Notes: generated by a model from the letters alone, not told the origin. A stretch of 11,247 bases of DNA from an uncultured Ruminococcus sp. (GCA_946629405.1 CAMOXW010000245.1:1-11247); one strand, 5' to 3'. Numbered from the stretch's first letter, positions 1 through 7,656 are shown. Made by a program: numbers and translations.

Positions 1-2217
1 AGCATCGCCCATGTGCCAGAATCTGTGGAGTTTGAACTCATAGTCCTCGATATCGATATCGCCGTCGCCGTTGTTATCAGCAACAGTGTAGCCGTTCATA
101 TCCTTACCATTGTAGTAAGCCTCAGCCTCCTGATACATCTTATCCTTCTTGTAAGACTCACGGATAGAGCTGAATGTAGCGTTCTGACCGAGCTTAGAGC
201 CATCAGGCATTGTGCCGGAGTAAGAAGAAGGAATGTAAACCTTCTCGTCGAATACTCTGTGGAGGCTTCCGTTATGGTCAGTGAATGCGATACCGATCTC
301 GTCACGGCCCTTGTTGTACTGAGCAGAGAGGAGGCGGTTAGCAAGATAGAGACCCTTTTCAGCTACTGTTGTGCCTTCCTCATACGCATACTTGGAATCA
401 ACACCGTTAGCAGCAGCATAGTAGATAAGTGTATTACAGAGTGAGGATACGCATCCGATATCGCCCATACCGTAGCCGGTGATTTTGCATCTGAGGTTGG
501 AGTTAGCTGTCTCGCTGTATGTACCTGTCCATGTGTCAGGAGCAACGGAGTAGTCTGTATCGCTCTTGCCCCAGTCAAGGCTTGAAGGAATAGCGTAAGC
601 CATCTTGTTTCCGTCATCGTCAACATAGTTGAATATCGTCTCCCCCCCGACCCAGCCGATCCATCTCTCAAGGAGCTTCTCAAGAGCGGTCTTGAGGTCG
701 AGTCCGCCGAACTTGATGTCAGTAGCCTTATCGCCGTTTGTGCAAACGTCGTAGTAGAGCTCAGCAAGACGCTGTGTTGACCATACCTGGTTACCGATCC
801 AGTGGTTTGAACCCGGGTCAGCGTAAACAGGGTGAGGAACGTAAACCATGTCGTAGAAGGTCGGATATCCGGAAGGATACTTCTCATAACGGCCTCTGTA
901 GGAGTTTGTACAGCCGCCTGCGAAAGGACCGTCAACAGACTGGAGCCACTGGTACATTTCGATCTGTCTCTGGAGAGACTTCTTGTAGTCAGCAGTTGCG
1001 TCAGCACCGGACTTCATACCAGCATTGATCTTGCTGTCATAGATAAGACCGTAAGCAGCAAGCGGGTTCTGGTAGAACTGATGTGAGTGCGAGCAGCCGA
1101 TCTGCCAAGCCCAGTCATAGTGACCGCCGTAGAAGGTATCGAGAGCTCCGCCCCATGATGTATACCAAGCCATGAGGAAGTGCTGACCGTCGAGACCAGA
1201 GGACTCAGTGTGGATGTCCTGGCAGCCGATCTTCTTATAGTACTTATCGAACATATCGTTACGGCACTGGTCACCCATCTTACCAGCGAGAGCTGAAACG
1301 TCACCGGTGTCTACGCCGTAGCGGTTTGCAAAGTATACAGCCTGGATAGCACGATCCTCAGCGTCAGGAGCGTTTGTGAAAGCATACTGCTCAGGAACGC
1401 TGTCGCCGTTGAAGATGCCCTTGATACCGGTAGAAGAATTACCGTACTTGAGTTCTTCGATACACGGATGAGGAACTGTCTCGAAGCAGGACTCCTCCTC
1501 ACCGCGCTGGAATGTATTGATGAAAGTGAACTTGCCTGTGCCAGCACCAGGTGTGCCGCCGCCGAAGCCATACCAGTCATCAACGTCAGCGAGCCAGTGC
1601 ATGAGGTAGTAGCCCTTCTCGCCGCTGTATGTGCTCTTGAAGGAGTCATACAGGGGGTTGATAGCCTCTGCGCCTGCGCCCTTGATCTGAGTTGAAGGAT
1701 ACTCATTAGGTGTGTCCTCTTCCTCAGCGGTATCAGCCTTCAGTCTCTGCTGGGTCCAGATCGTCTCGTACTCGATATCTGTTCTGCCGGAAGCCTTTGA
1801 CCAGCCAGGGATGATAGCCTCAAGGGTATTCCAAGCCTTCTTGAGGTCGTTAGAGCCTGTAATAACGCCCTTCTTAGCAAGAACGTCGTGCATAGAAGCC
1901 ATCCACACGATGTAGGACATAGCCTCAGAAGTTGTCTCATGACCGTAGTCAGGAGCCTCAACTACCATTGTTTCAACAGCGTGGTAAGGGATTCCGAAGG
2001 AATCGCCGTTTGTCTGGCTGCTGAGGTAGCCGTTCTGGACACCGTTTGTGATAACGTCGTCATACAGTGACTCGAACATTGCAGCATAAGACTCATTAGC
2101 CTTGTTCTCTGTAGCATACTCTGTTGCAGCGCTTGCAAAAGTCGGAACGATAGCAGTAGCTGCCATGCTTGCAGCGAGAACAGCAGAAGCGAGAGCCTTT
2201 GTCTTTTTGCTTATCAT
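1..2217 (-). CDS. Family 48 glycoside hydrolase (exo-acting processive cellulase), C-terminus cut by window edge
   Basis: The frame is open for 739 codons from the ATG at 2217-2215 to the window edge, without a stop. Residues 1-30 are a classic signal peptide (MISKKTK, a hydrophobic stretch, then ASA-A), so the enzyme is secreted. The catalytic domain follows from about residue 40. It has the GH48 block VEAPDYGHETTSEA, whose two glutamates (E87 and E98) have the same 11-residue spacing as Glu44 and Glu55 of Clostridium cellulolyticum CelF; Glu55 is the proton donor there. Further GH48-like blocks are FAGGCTNSYRGRYEKYPSG, YVPHPVYADPGSNHW and, near the edge, LHRFW. GH48 enzymes release cellobiose processively from cellulose chain ends and are usually the most abundant cellulosomal exoglucanase. 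An AGAGGGG ribosome binding site lies 9 bases before the ATG. Any dockerin or carbohydrate-binding module lies outside the window. An EF-hand-like loop interrupts the domain just before LHRFW (residues 714-725). The family assignment is firm; the exact substrate mode is inferred. Confidence 0.95.
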   Translation of the reverse strand, partial: MISKKTKALASAVLAASMAATAIVPTFASAATEYATENKANESYAAMFESLYDDVITNGVQNGYLSSQTNGDSFGIPYHAVETMVVEAPDYGHETTSEAMSYIVWMASMHDVLAKKGVITGSNDLKKAWNTLEAIIPGWSKASGRTDIEYETIWTQQRLKADTAEEEDTPNEYPSTQIKGAGAEAINPLYDSFKSTYSGEKGYYLMHWLADVDDWYGFGGGTPGAGTGKFTFINTFQRGEEESCFETVPHPCIEELKYGNSSTGIKGIFNGDSVPEQYAFTNAPDAEDRAIQAVYFANRYGVDTGDVSALAGKMGDQCRNDMFDKYYKKIGCQDIHTESSGLDGQHFLMAWYTSWGGALDTFYGGHYDWAWQIGCSHSHQFYQNPLAAYGLIYDSKINAGMKSGADATADYKKSLQRQIEMYQWLQSVDGPFAGGCTNSYRGRYEKYPSGYPTFYDMVYVPHPVYADPGSNHWIGNQVWSTQRLAELYYDVCTNGDKATDIKFGGLDLKTALEKLLERWIGWVGGETIFNYVDDDGNKMAYAIPSSLDWGKSDTDYSVAPDTWTGTYSETANSNLRCKITGYGMGDIGCVSSLCNTLIYYAAANGVDSKYAYEEGTTVAEKGLYLANRLLSAQYNKGRDEIGIAFTDHNGSLHRVFDEKVYIPSSYSGTMPDGSKLGQNATFSSIRESYKKDKMYQEAEAYYNGKDMNGYTVADNNGDGDIDIEDYEFKLHRFWHMGDA
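43..78 (-). other. EF-hand / dockerin-like calcium loop inside the GH48 protein
   Basis: Codons 714-725 read D-N-N-G-D-G-D-I-D-I-E-D, with acidic or amide ligands at loop positions 1, 3, 5, 9 and 12 and glycine at 6. That is the spacing of an EF-hand or dockerin calcium loop. The conserved GH48 motif LHRFW follows within a few residues, so the loop sits in the late part of the catalytic domain and not in a C-terminal dockerin. Calcium binding is inferred from the motif only. Confidence 0.7.
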
Positions 2218-2305
2218 TTGTTTTTACCCCTCTCATAAAATATTTGGTTTAAAAGTGGTTTGAAAATGGAATTTACCGTACCCGCTGTGCAGCAGCCGGC
2301 ACGCA

Positions 2306-2322
2306 TACGAAAATACTTCGTA
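2306..2322 (-). repeat. Inverted repeat in the GH48 leader
   Basis: TACGAA and TTCGTA flank a 5-base loop, giving a 6-bp hairpin about 50 nt into the predicted GH48 leader and about 90 nt before the start codon. It has no U-tract, so it is not a terminator. A role in mRNA stability is possible but is not shown by the sequence. Confidence 0.4.
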
Positions 2323-2376
2323 CACTGTGTGAGGTTCACGAAACATACACACAATTCTCAAACTATTTTCAAGATA

Positions 2377-2405
2377 ATTATATTCCACATTTTATCCTAT
2401 GTCAA
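2377..2405 (-). promoter_or_regulatory. Sigma-A promoter of the GH48 gene (perfect consensus)
   Basis: On the minus strand, TTGACA (2405-2400) and TATAAT (2382-2377) are separated by exactly 17 bases, so both hexamers match the vegetative sigma consensus fully. Transcription would start near 2370 and give a leader of about 153 nt before the GH48 ATG. A promoter this strong fits an abundantly made cellulase. Confidence 0.88.
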
Positions 2406-2545
2406 CAGTTTCGGAGTTTTTCATTTTGGTCAAAATAAGATTTTGGTGCAATGCACACACAATCAAAACCTTTTTTGTGCATTTTGTCTACCCGGTCAGG
2501 AGGAGCCAAAAATCGTTTTTGAATTTTTTGTAAACAGATTTTTTT
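2406..2545. promoter_or_regulatory. A/T-tract-rich region upstream of the GH48 promoter
   Basis: No gene is supported here. Runs of four to seven A or T recur at 2417-2421, 2424-2427, 2432-2435, 2441-2444, 2471-2476, 2482-2485, 2508-2512, 2516-2520, 2524-2529 and 2539-2545. Several are about 8-10 bases apart, as in intrinsically bent DNA or UP-element-like activating sequence. The open frame at 2260-2586 in this region has low-complexity, cysteine-rich and phenylalanine-rich content and no ribosome binding site. Confidence 0.4.
2446..2456. promoter_or_regulatory. 11-bp perfect palindrome, possible regulator site for GH48
   Basis: GTGCA and TGCAC flank a single central A. The site is about 40 bases upstream of the GH48 -35 hexamer (about -76 to -86 from the predicted start), where an activator could bind. 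A related TGTGCA half-site lies about 30 bases further upstream at 2477-2481. The binding protein is unknown. Confidence 0.35.
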
Positions 2546-2795
2546 GTTTAACTTGGCTTTCCAACATTCATCTCATGTACAATTAAATTTCACATAATTC
2601 TCACACATACGCGATACTATTTACCAGTAAGTCATAAAGAGCCGCTCATGTTGAAGAACGTCCGTTTCTGCTTATTTAACAGTTTATTCATCAATCGTTC
2701 ATGAAATGTACATATTTTTTTGAGATAATGAAATAGTATGTTTTTTATACAGGATGATAATTCGCAACATTTATATTATATGAAAGGAGAAGCTC
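2546..2795. other. Intergenic region upstream of the ABC operon
   Basis: This is AT-rich DNA without a supported gene. It must hold the promoter of the plus-strand ABC operon, but no convincing -35/-10 pair was found. The nearest candidate, TTGAGA (2720-2725) with TATACA (2746-2751), has a 20-base spacer. An AAAGGAGA ribosome binding site for the ATPase gene lies at 2783-2790. Confidence 0.5.
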
Positions 2796-3833
2796 ATGAT
2801 CACTATTGAAAATCTTACGAAGTACTATGGCTCAAATCGTGCTGTCAACGATATAAGCTTTACAATAAACGATAATGAGATACTCGGATTCCTCGGACCA
2901 AACGGCGCCGGGAAGTCCACCACCATGAACATGATAACCGGCTATCTGCCTATGTCCGCCGGTAAAGTCACGATCAACGGCATTGATATCTCCCGCGAAC
3001 CCGTCAAGGCTAAGCGTGATATCGGCTACCTCCCGGAGATACCTCCGGTCTACCCCGAAATGAAGGTAAAGGAATACCTCCGCTTCTGTGCCGGCCTGAA
3101 GCGTGTCCCCTTCAGCGAGCGCGGCGACGAGATCGACCGCGTTATGAAGCTCCTCAACATCGTTGATGTCAAGGGCAAGCTAATCCGCAATCTCTCGAAA
3201 GGCTACAAGCAGCGTGTCGGCTTCGCTCAGGCGCTTCTCGGCGACCCGAAATTCCTTATCCTCGATGAGCCGACCGTAGGTCTTGACCCGAATCAGGTGA
3301 TCGAGGTCAGAAACCTCATCCGCAGCCTCAAAAAAGACCACTCGGTTATTTTCAGCTCCCATATCCTCAGTGAGGTCAGCGAGGTCTGTGACCGCGTTGT
3401 CATCATCAACAAGGGCGATATCCGCGCCATCGACACCATCGGCAACCTCGAGAGCTCCTTCTCGACCGGGCTCGTTCTCCATATCAAGACTAAGGGCGAC
3501 AAGAGCACTGCTGCTTCCATAATTGAGCTTACCAGGGGCGTCAAGGAGATGCTCGACATCACAGATGAGGGCAGCGGCATCTTCTCCTTCACCGTCCAGC
3601 TCGAGGGCGATGCGGACGAGATCCGCAGCTCACTCATGACCGAGCTCATCAAAAACAACGTCAACATCCTCGAGATCTTCACCGACAGGCCAAACCTCGA
3701 AAACGTATTCATCGAGCTCATCAACCGTCCCGTCCAGAAAACAAGTCTGCAGGACCTTCTTGCTGAAATGAGTCCGGCTGACAGCTCTGAGGAAAAATCC
3801 GGCGGAGACTCAGAAGAAAAGGAGGATAATTAA
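2796..3833 (+). CDS. ABC transporter ATP-binding protein, GldA / ABC-2 type
   Basis: This 345-residue ATPase would power the membrane partner encoded next. It carries Walker A GPNGAGKST (34-42), the signature LSKGYKQR (133-140), Walker B LILDEP (154-159), a D-loop GLDP and the switch histidine in SSHILSEV (H189). The Q-loop position reads GYLPE, with glutamate in place of the usual glutamine, a form seen in GldA/NatA-like drug and exopolymer exporters. After the roughly 220-residue nucleotide-binding domain comes a C-terminal extension ending in an acidic, charged tail (about 320-345). The ATG has AAAGGAGA five bases upstream. The permease ATG follows the TAA by one base, so the genes are co-transcribed and probably translationally coupled. 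Substrate unknown. Confidence 0.93.
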   Translation: MITIENLTKYYGSNRAVNDISFTINDNEILGFLGPNGAGKSTTMNMITGYLPMSAGKVTINGIDISREPVKAKRDIGYLPEIPPVYPEMKVKEYLRFCAGLKRVPFSERGDEIDRVMKLLNIVDVKGKLIRNLSKGYKQRVGFAQALLGDPKFLILDEPTVGLDPNQVIEVRNLIRSLKKDHSVIFSSHILSEVSEVCDRVVIINKGDIRAIDTIGNLESSFSTGLVLHIKTKGDKSTAASIIELTRGVKEMLDITDEGSGIFSFTVQLEGDADEIRSSLMTELIKNNVNILEIFTDRPNLENVFIELINRPVQKTSLQDLLAEMSPADSSEEKSGGDSEEKEDN

Positions 3834-3834
3834 A

Positions 3835-4566
3835 ATGTTTCCTATTTATAAGAAGGAGCTGCACTCGTTCTTCCTGACGCCCTTCGCCTATACGGTTACG
3901 GCGCTTTTCCTGCTCCTGTTCACCTATATGCTCTCCACGAAGGTCGCTGACCTTGACAGTAACGTCGCAGTATTCTCTTACACAGAAATTTTCTACAACT
4001 CGATCATTTACTGCATCTTCCTCATCCCTATCATCACTATGAGAACGTTCTCCGATGAGCGGAAATTCGGCACAGAGGTACTGCTCATGACCTCGCCGGT
4101 AAGCGTGCTTAAAATAGTTATCGCAAAGTTCCTCGCAAATGTCACCGTTTTCATATTTATGCTCGCCGGCACTGTGATATTCCCGATCATCACCGAGCAT
4201 TACGGTGAGGTCGTCTACAGCCAGCTCAGATGCGCTTACATCGGTTTCTTCTTCTGGGGAACGATGTTCATCTGCGTGGGTATGCTCATCTCATCCTTCA
4301 CCGAGAGCTCTATCATCGCCGCTATCATCGGCGAACTCGTAATGTTCCTGTTCCTGTTCCTCGACGACTTCTCAAGAACTGGCTTCATCTCGCAGTACCC
4401 CAAGCTCCAGAACTTTCTGATGTCGTTCGCCGCACAACCCAGATTCGCCTATTTCTCAGCAGGATTCATCAGACTTTCCGATCTTGTGTTCTTCATTTCC
4501 GCAATAATCGTGCTCCTCGCGTGGACATACATATCCATTGAGAAGCGCCGCTGGAAGAGGGGGTGA
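3835..4566 (+). CDS. ABC-2 type permease, GldF-like
   Basis: This 243-residue integral membrane protein has about six hydrophobic segments, near residues 16-36, 53-69, 96-119, 131-153, 157-176 and 212-236. The cytoplasmic stretch after the second segment, MRTFSDERKFGTEVLLMTSP (69-88), is the hallmark of GldF-type ABC-2 permeases (compare the family pattern of a GT-x-E-LL-x-TSP core). The protein would dimerise and form the channel energised by the upstream ATPase. The ribosome binding site AAAAGGAGG overlaps the end of the ATPase gene. Its own TGA runs into the ribosome binding site of the next gene. The family is clear; what it moves, and in which direction, is not. Confidence 0.9.
   Translation: MFPIYKKELHSFFLTPFAYTVTALFLLLFTYMLSTKVADLDSNVAVFSYTEIFYNSIIYCIFLIPIITMRTFSDERKFGTEVLLMTSPVSVLKIVIAKFLANVTVFIFMLAGTVIFPIITEHYGEVVYSQLRCAYIGFFFWGTMFICVGMLISSFTESSIIAAIIGELVMFLFLFLDDFSRTGFISQYPKLQNFLMSFAAQPRFAYFSAGFIRLSDLVFFISAIIVLLAWTYISIEKRRWKRG
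4557..4566 (+). promoter_or_regulatory. Ribosome binding site deciding the start of the GldG-like gene
   Basis: AGAGGGGGTGA overlaps the permease stop codon and resembles the full anti-16S complement AGGAGGTGA. It is correctly spaced (5-8 bases) for the ATG at 4572. It is too close for the in-frame GTG at 4563, which lies within it. This favours the ATG. Confidence 0.65.
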
Positions 4567-4571
4567 GCCGC

Positions 4572-6083
4572 ATGAAGGACAAAAAATTCAACTTTTCCGG
4601 CATTGTTGCCTTCCTGCTCGCAGTTCTTGTGCTCGCAGTATTCGTGCCGGTGAACCTCATCGCCGATATGAAGGATAAGGTCTATGACCTGACACCCGCA
4701 AAGCAGTACACACTCAACTCAAAGACCAAGGACCTCCTCAAAGAGACCTCGGACAAGCATATTGACATTTACCTTCTCCTTGAAAGCCTCCAGCTCGTCA
4801 AGGACGACCCCGATACGCTTGCACTCTACCACACGCTCTCTGAGCTCAAGTCCCGCGATAATATCACTCTCACCTGCTTCGACCCCGATAAGGACCCCGA
4901 GCTCACCAAATCGCTCGACCCGACAGGCACTCTCACCACCTCACGCGGTGATATCTTCGTAAAGTGCGGTGAGGTAATCAAGAGAGTCCCCGAAAAATGG
5001 GTTTACCAGTATACCGAATACGCCGGCAACAGACTCAGGGTCTATGCCGGTGAGGAACTCATCGCAGGTGCTATAAAGGTCTGCACCTCCGGTTCACTCC
5101 CGACTATGTACTTCCTCACAGGCCACGGCGAAAAGACTATTGATGATTCTTATGCCTACTTCGCCCGCACCCTCCGCACCGACAACTACTCGACCGAGAG
5201 CCTCGACCTTGATGAAGCAGGCGCTATCCCCGGAAATACAGCCGCTATCTGGCTCATCGGCCCCCAGACCGATATCACTGAGAAGGAAAGAGACCTGCTC
5301 CTTTCCTTCATCGACAACGGCGGCTCAGTCTCCATGCTCATCGGTCCCTGCGAGACAGAAGGACGCTTCCGCAATATCGAAAAGGTGCTTTCTACCTCGG
5401 GTATCGAAATGGACTACAACTTCGTTACCGATACGAATCCCACCAACCAGCTTCCCGACCACAACGACGTCCAGAATCCTGCTTATTTCCGCGTTATGTA
5501 CCCCTATGCAACAGACGACTTCACGCAGGATCTTACCACTCAGCTCAACGAGAGGGTAAATGAGGGCATGACTACCGCTGCTATCTTCAATACAAGAAGC
5601 TTCGGTCAGCTCCCGGATGACCAGTACAATTCCGCCAATTACGAGGTAAGCTCCATAATCAGAAGCATCAGCGACGACAGCGGCTACTATACCACAAAGA
5701 GCACTCCTATGGGCGGCGACGAGAATACTGCCGACTTCGCAGAGACTACACTCAACGACAAGAACCTCTACCTCGACTTCGGATTCTACTCATATAATAT
5801 AGTATCCGGCGGAAAACTCTTCGTAATGGGTACAAGCGACATCATCGACCCGGACTGCCTCCCCAACTACTCTATTGCAAGCTCAACTCTTGCGATTTTC
5901 GCCAATACATGGCTCTACGACAGCAACGTCGATATGGGCATCGGAAACAAAGCCAATGCCTACGATACAATGGTCTTCAAGAACGCCAAGGAGGCTAAGC
6001 GCGTTATGGCACTCACCGCTATACTCCCCGTTTCTATACTCATTTTCGGCGTTCTGGTATGGCTCAAGAGGAGATACGCATAA
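4572..6083 (+). CDS. GldG-like ABC transporter auxiliary protein, membrane anchored
   Basis: With the ATG at 4572 the product has 503 residues (506 if the GTG at 4563 is used). It has an N-terminal membrane segment (about 9-30) and a large extracytoplasmic domain of the ABC_transp_aux / GldG type, with the characteristic YFLTGHGEK motif (180-188). A second membrane segment lies at the C-terminus (about 477-498), followed by the basic end KRRYA. The topology therefore puts a globular domain of about 440 residues outside the cell between two anchors. In Flavobacterium, GldG works with GldA and GldF in an ABC complex needed for gliding; in Firmicutes the role is not established. Its TAA shares one base with the next ATG (TAATG), a sign of translational coupling with the DUF4340 gene. 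Confidence 0.88.
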   Translation: MKDKKFNFSGIVAFLLAVLVLAVFVPVNLIADMKDKVYDLTPAKQYTLNSKTKDLLKETSDKHIDIYLLLESLQLVKDDPDTLALYHTLSELKSRDNITLTCFDPDKDPELTKSLDPTGTLTTSRGDIFVKCGEVIKRVPEKWVYQYTEYAGNRLRVYAGEELIAGAIKVCTSGSLPTMYFLTGHGEKTIDDSYAYFARTLRTDNYSTESLDLDEAGAIPGNTAAIWLIGPQTDITEKERDLLLSFIDNGGSVSMLIGPCETEGRFRNIEKVLSTSGIEMDYNFVTDTNPTNQLPDHNDVQNPAYFRVMYPYATDDFTQDLTTQLNERVNEGMTTAAIFNTRSFGQLPDDQYNSANYEVSSIIRSISDDSGYYTTKSTPMGGDENTADFAETTLNDKNLYLDFGFYSYNIVSGGKLFVMGTSDIIDPDCLPNYSIASSTLAIFANTWLYDSNVDMGIGNKANAYDTMVFKNAKEAKRVMALTAILPVSILIFGVLVWLKRRYA

Positions 6084-7468
6084 TGAAAAAACCAATAGCT
6101 GCACTTGCTGCGCTCGTTGTCGCGGCAGGTGCTTCCGCCGGAGCTTACTTCGCCGCTAAGAACAAGAAGGACAAGGACGACAAGGCTCAGGCTGAAAAAG
6201 CCGCCGACAATAACCTTTTCAGCTTTGACAGCGATTCTATAAACAAGGCAACGTTCACCTTCGACGGAGATACCTATACTGCCGAGCTCAGAGACTCCGT
6301 ATGGACACTGACCTCCGGCGGCGACTTTGCTCTTGACCAGGATTATATCAACAACGTCTGCACCTATATGAGCTACCTCACGGCAAGTACGAGCTTCCCC
6401 GCAGACGACAGCAAGACCGCTTCCTATGGACTTGACAGCGCCGGTGTGATCGAGCTTTCAGACGGCACTCAGTCCTATAAGATCAATGTCGGCGGTATCA
6501 GTCCTACCAACGATTTCTACTACGTCACCCTCGACGACAGAGACAAGGTCTACGCTGTAAGCTCGCTCTATGGCAGCGTCCTCAAAACAAGCCGCATGAT
6601 GCTCCGAAGCAAGAACCTCGTCCCCTACGAGGACTACAATATCGCACAGATAACTCTCGAGCACGGCGGCGAGACGGTCTATGACCTGACATATGACTCC
6701 GCGGGCGGAACATGGTCGCTCCCGCCTGAGTATTCCGACTTCGCCTTTGACCAGTCATCGGTGGATTCCATAGTTACCGTAATCACAAGACTAAAAGCGT
6801 CCCTCGAGGGAATGCGTGAGGAGGCCCCCTCAGACCTCTCGGTATACGGTCTGGACAAGCCGGAATATACCGTAACAGTGCGCGGACTTGACGGCACTCA
6901 GCGGACTATCCTGATAAACACAAAATACGACCAGATCAAGAATTACTCCAGCGTTTACGTCAAGGAGACAGATCAGGTAATGATAATGCTGACCGGCGAC
7001 TTCTCACTCGTCGATAAAACTCCCTACACCTTCATAGTCAAGGAATTCACAAATATCGACTACGGCTCAGCTTCGCGCATAGAGTTCACTCTCGGCGATA
7101 TAAGCGCGGACTTCGAGCTCGATACAGAGGCTGGCAGCGGCAAACTCAACGGCACCGGATTCGACCTCAATGACAGCAGCATAAAGCTTGCGATCCAGAA
7201 CATCGTCGCTTCCGTCGGCATCGAAAGGCTCACCGGTATCGACATTGAAGCAGAACCGGACGTAGAAAATATGCTGCTCAGTGCTCAGCTAACCGCAAAG
7301 GACGGCTCTTCCCTGAAATATGAGCTTGCAGACGCCGGAAACGGTCAGTGCTATGTTTTCAAGAACGGCAAATATACAGGTGCTCTTGTGAGCGCAGAGA
7401 TACTCAGCGGAAAGAATTCGCTCGCCTATTTCTACGACGAATTTCTTGAAGCAGCAAAGATGAAGTAA
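6083..7468 (+). CDS. DUF4340 domain-containing protein, membrane anchored, last gene of the ABC operon
   Basis: The product has 461 residues. The ATG at 6083 is chosen because AGGAG (6069-6073) sits 9 bases upstream and the sequence then starts with MKKPIAALAALVV, a membrane anchor or uncleaved signal, followed by a charged KNKKDKDDK linker. An upstream in-frame ATG at 6059 would lie within the previous gene and lacks a ribosome binding site. Two DUF4340-like units are visible. Each opens with YGLD (115-118 and 255-258, 140 residues apart), followed by a beta-rich stretch containing DGT. DUF4340 genes regularly follow GldG-type genes in bacterial genomes, so the protein is probably an extracytoplasmic partner of the ABC complex. 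No enzymatic motif was seen and the biochemical function is unknown. A strong terminator follows directly. Confidence 0.87.
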   Translation: MKKPIAALAALVVAAGASAGAYFAAKNKKDKDDKAQAEKAADNNLFSFDSDSINKATFTFDGDTYTAELRDSVWTLTSGGDFALDQDYINNVCTYMSYLTASTSFPADDSKTASYGLDSAGVIELSDGTQSYKINVGGISPTNDFYYVTLDDRDKVYAVSSLYGSVLKTSRMMLRSKNLVPYEDYNIAQITLEHGGETVYDLTYDSAGGTWSLPPEYSDFAFDQSSVDSIVTVITRLKASLEGMREEAPSDLSVYGLDKPEYTVTVRGLDGTQRTILINTKYDQIKNYSSVYVKETDQVMIMLTGDFSLVDKTPYTFIVKEFTNIDYGSASRIEFTLGDISADFELDTEAGSGKLNGTGFDLNDSSIKLAIQNIVASVGIERLTGIDIEAEPDVENMLLSAQLTAKDGSSLKYELADAGNGQCYVFKNGKYTGALVSAEILSGKNSLAYFYDEFLEAAKMK

Positions 7469-7494
7469 AAAAGCGGCATTATGCCGCTTTTTTT
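7467..7494 (+). terminator. Intrinsic terminator of the ABC operon
   Basis: A GC-rich stem, AGCGGC / GCCGCT with loop ATTAT, follows the stop codon of the DUF4340 gene at once and runs into seven T. An A-run precedes the stem, so the hairpin could also stop transcription coming from the other side. Confidence 0.93.
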
Positions 7495-7627
7495 GCTGCC
7501 TTTCAACGATATCCCAGCTGTGTACGATAGTCTTACGCAAAGAATTGCGGGATATTATTCTGCACAGCGATAATTCTCCCGTCAGGTATAAAGCACTAAA
7601 ATATTTACAACAAAATATTATTTTTCA

Positions 7628-7656
7628 TTGCATTCGTCCTGATTATAGTGTATAAT
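7628..7656 (+). promoter_or_regulatory. Sigma-A promoter of the pectate lyase gene
   Basis: TTGCAT (7628-7633) and a perfect TATAAT (7651-7656) are separated by 17 bases. Transcription would begin near 7663, about 45 bases before the ATG at 7709. This rules out the in-frame ATG at 7655, which lies inside the -10 hexamer. The rest of the gap back to the ABC terminator (7495-7627) shows nothing recognisable. Confidence 0.85.

Noticed and set aside
641..660. Seven-C run in the GH48 gene as a possible frameshift site
   Set aside because: Translation across it is continuous (IGWVGGETIFNY) and matches the family, so the frame is intact.
363..1706. Several minus-strand frames within 363-1706 lying in another frame than GH48
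   Set aside because: They are shadows; the GH48 frame is open through the whole region and carries family motifs throughout.
2218..2340. GH48 leader as a c-di-GMP (GEMM) or other known riboswitch
   Set aside because: Some GC-rich pairing is possible, but the conserved GEMM blocks were not found.
2260..2586. A 108-residue open frame in the divergent intergenic region
   Set aside because: It has no ribosome binding site, overlaps the GH48 promoter and leader, and its composition (rich in Phe, His, Cys) comes from AT-rich non-coding DNA.
3180..4200. Minus-strand open frames opposite the ABC genes
   Set aside because: They lack ribosome binding sites and domain similarity, while the plus-strand frames carry complete ABC motifs.
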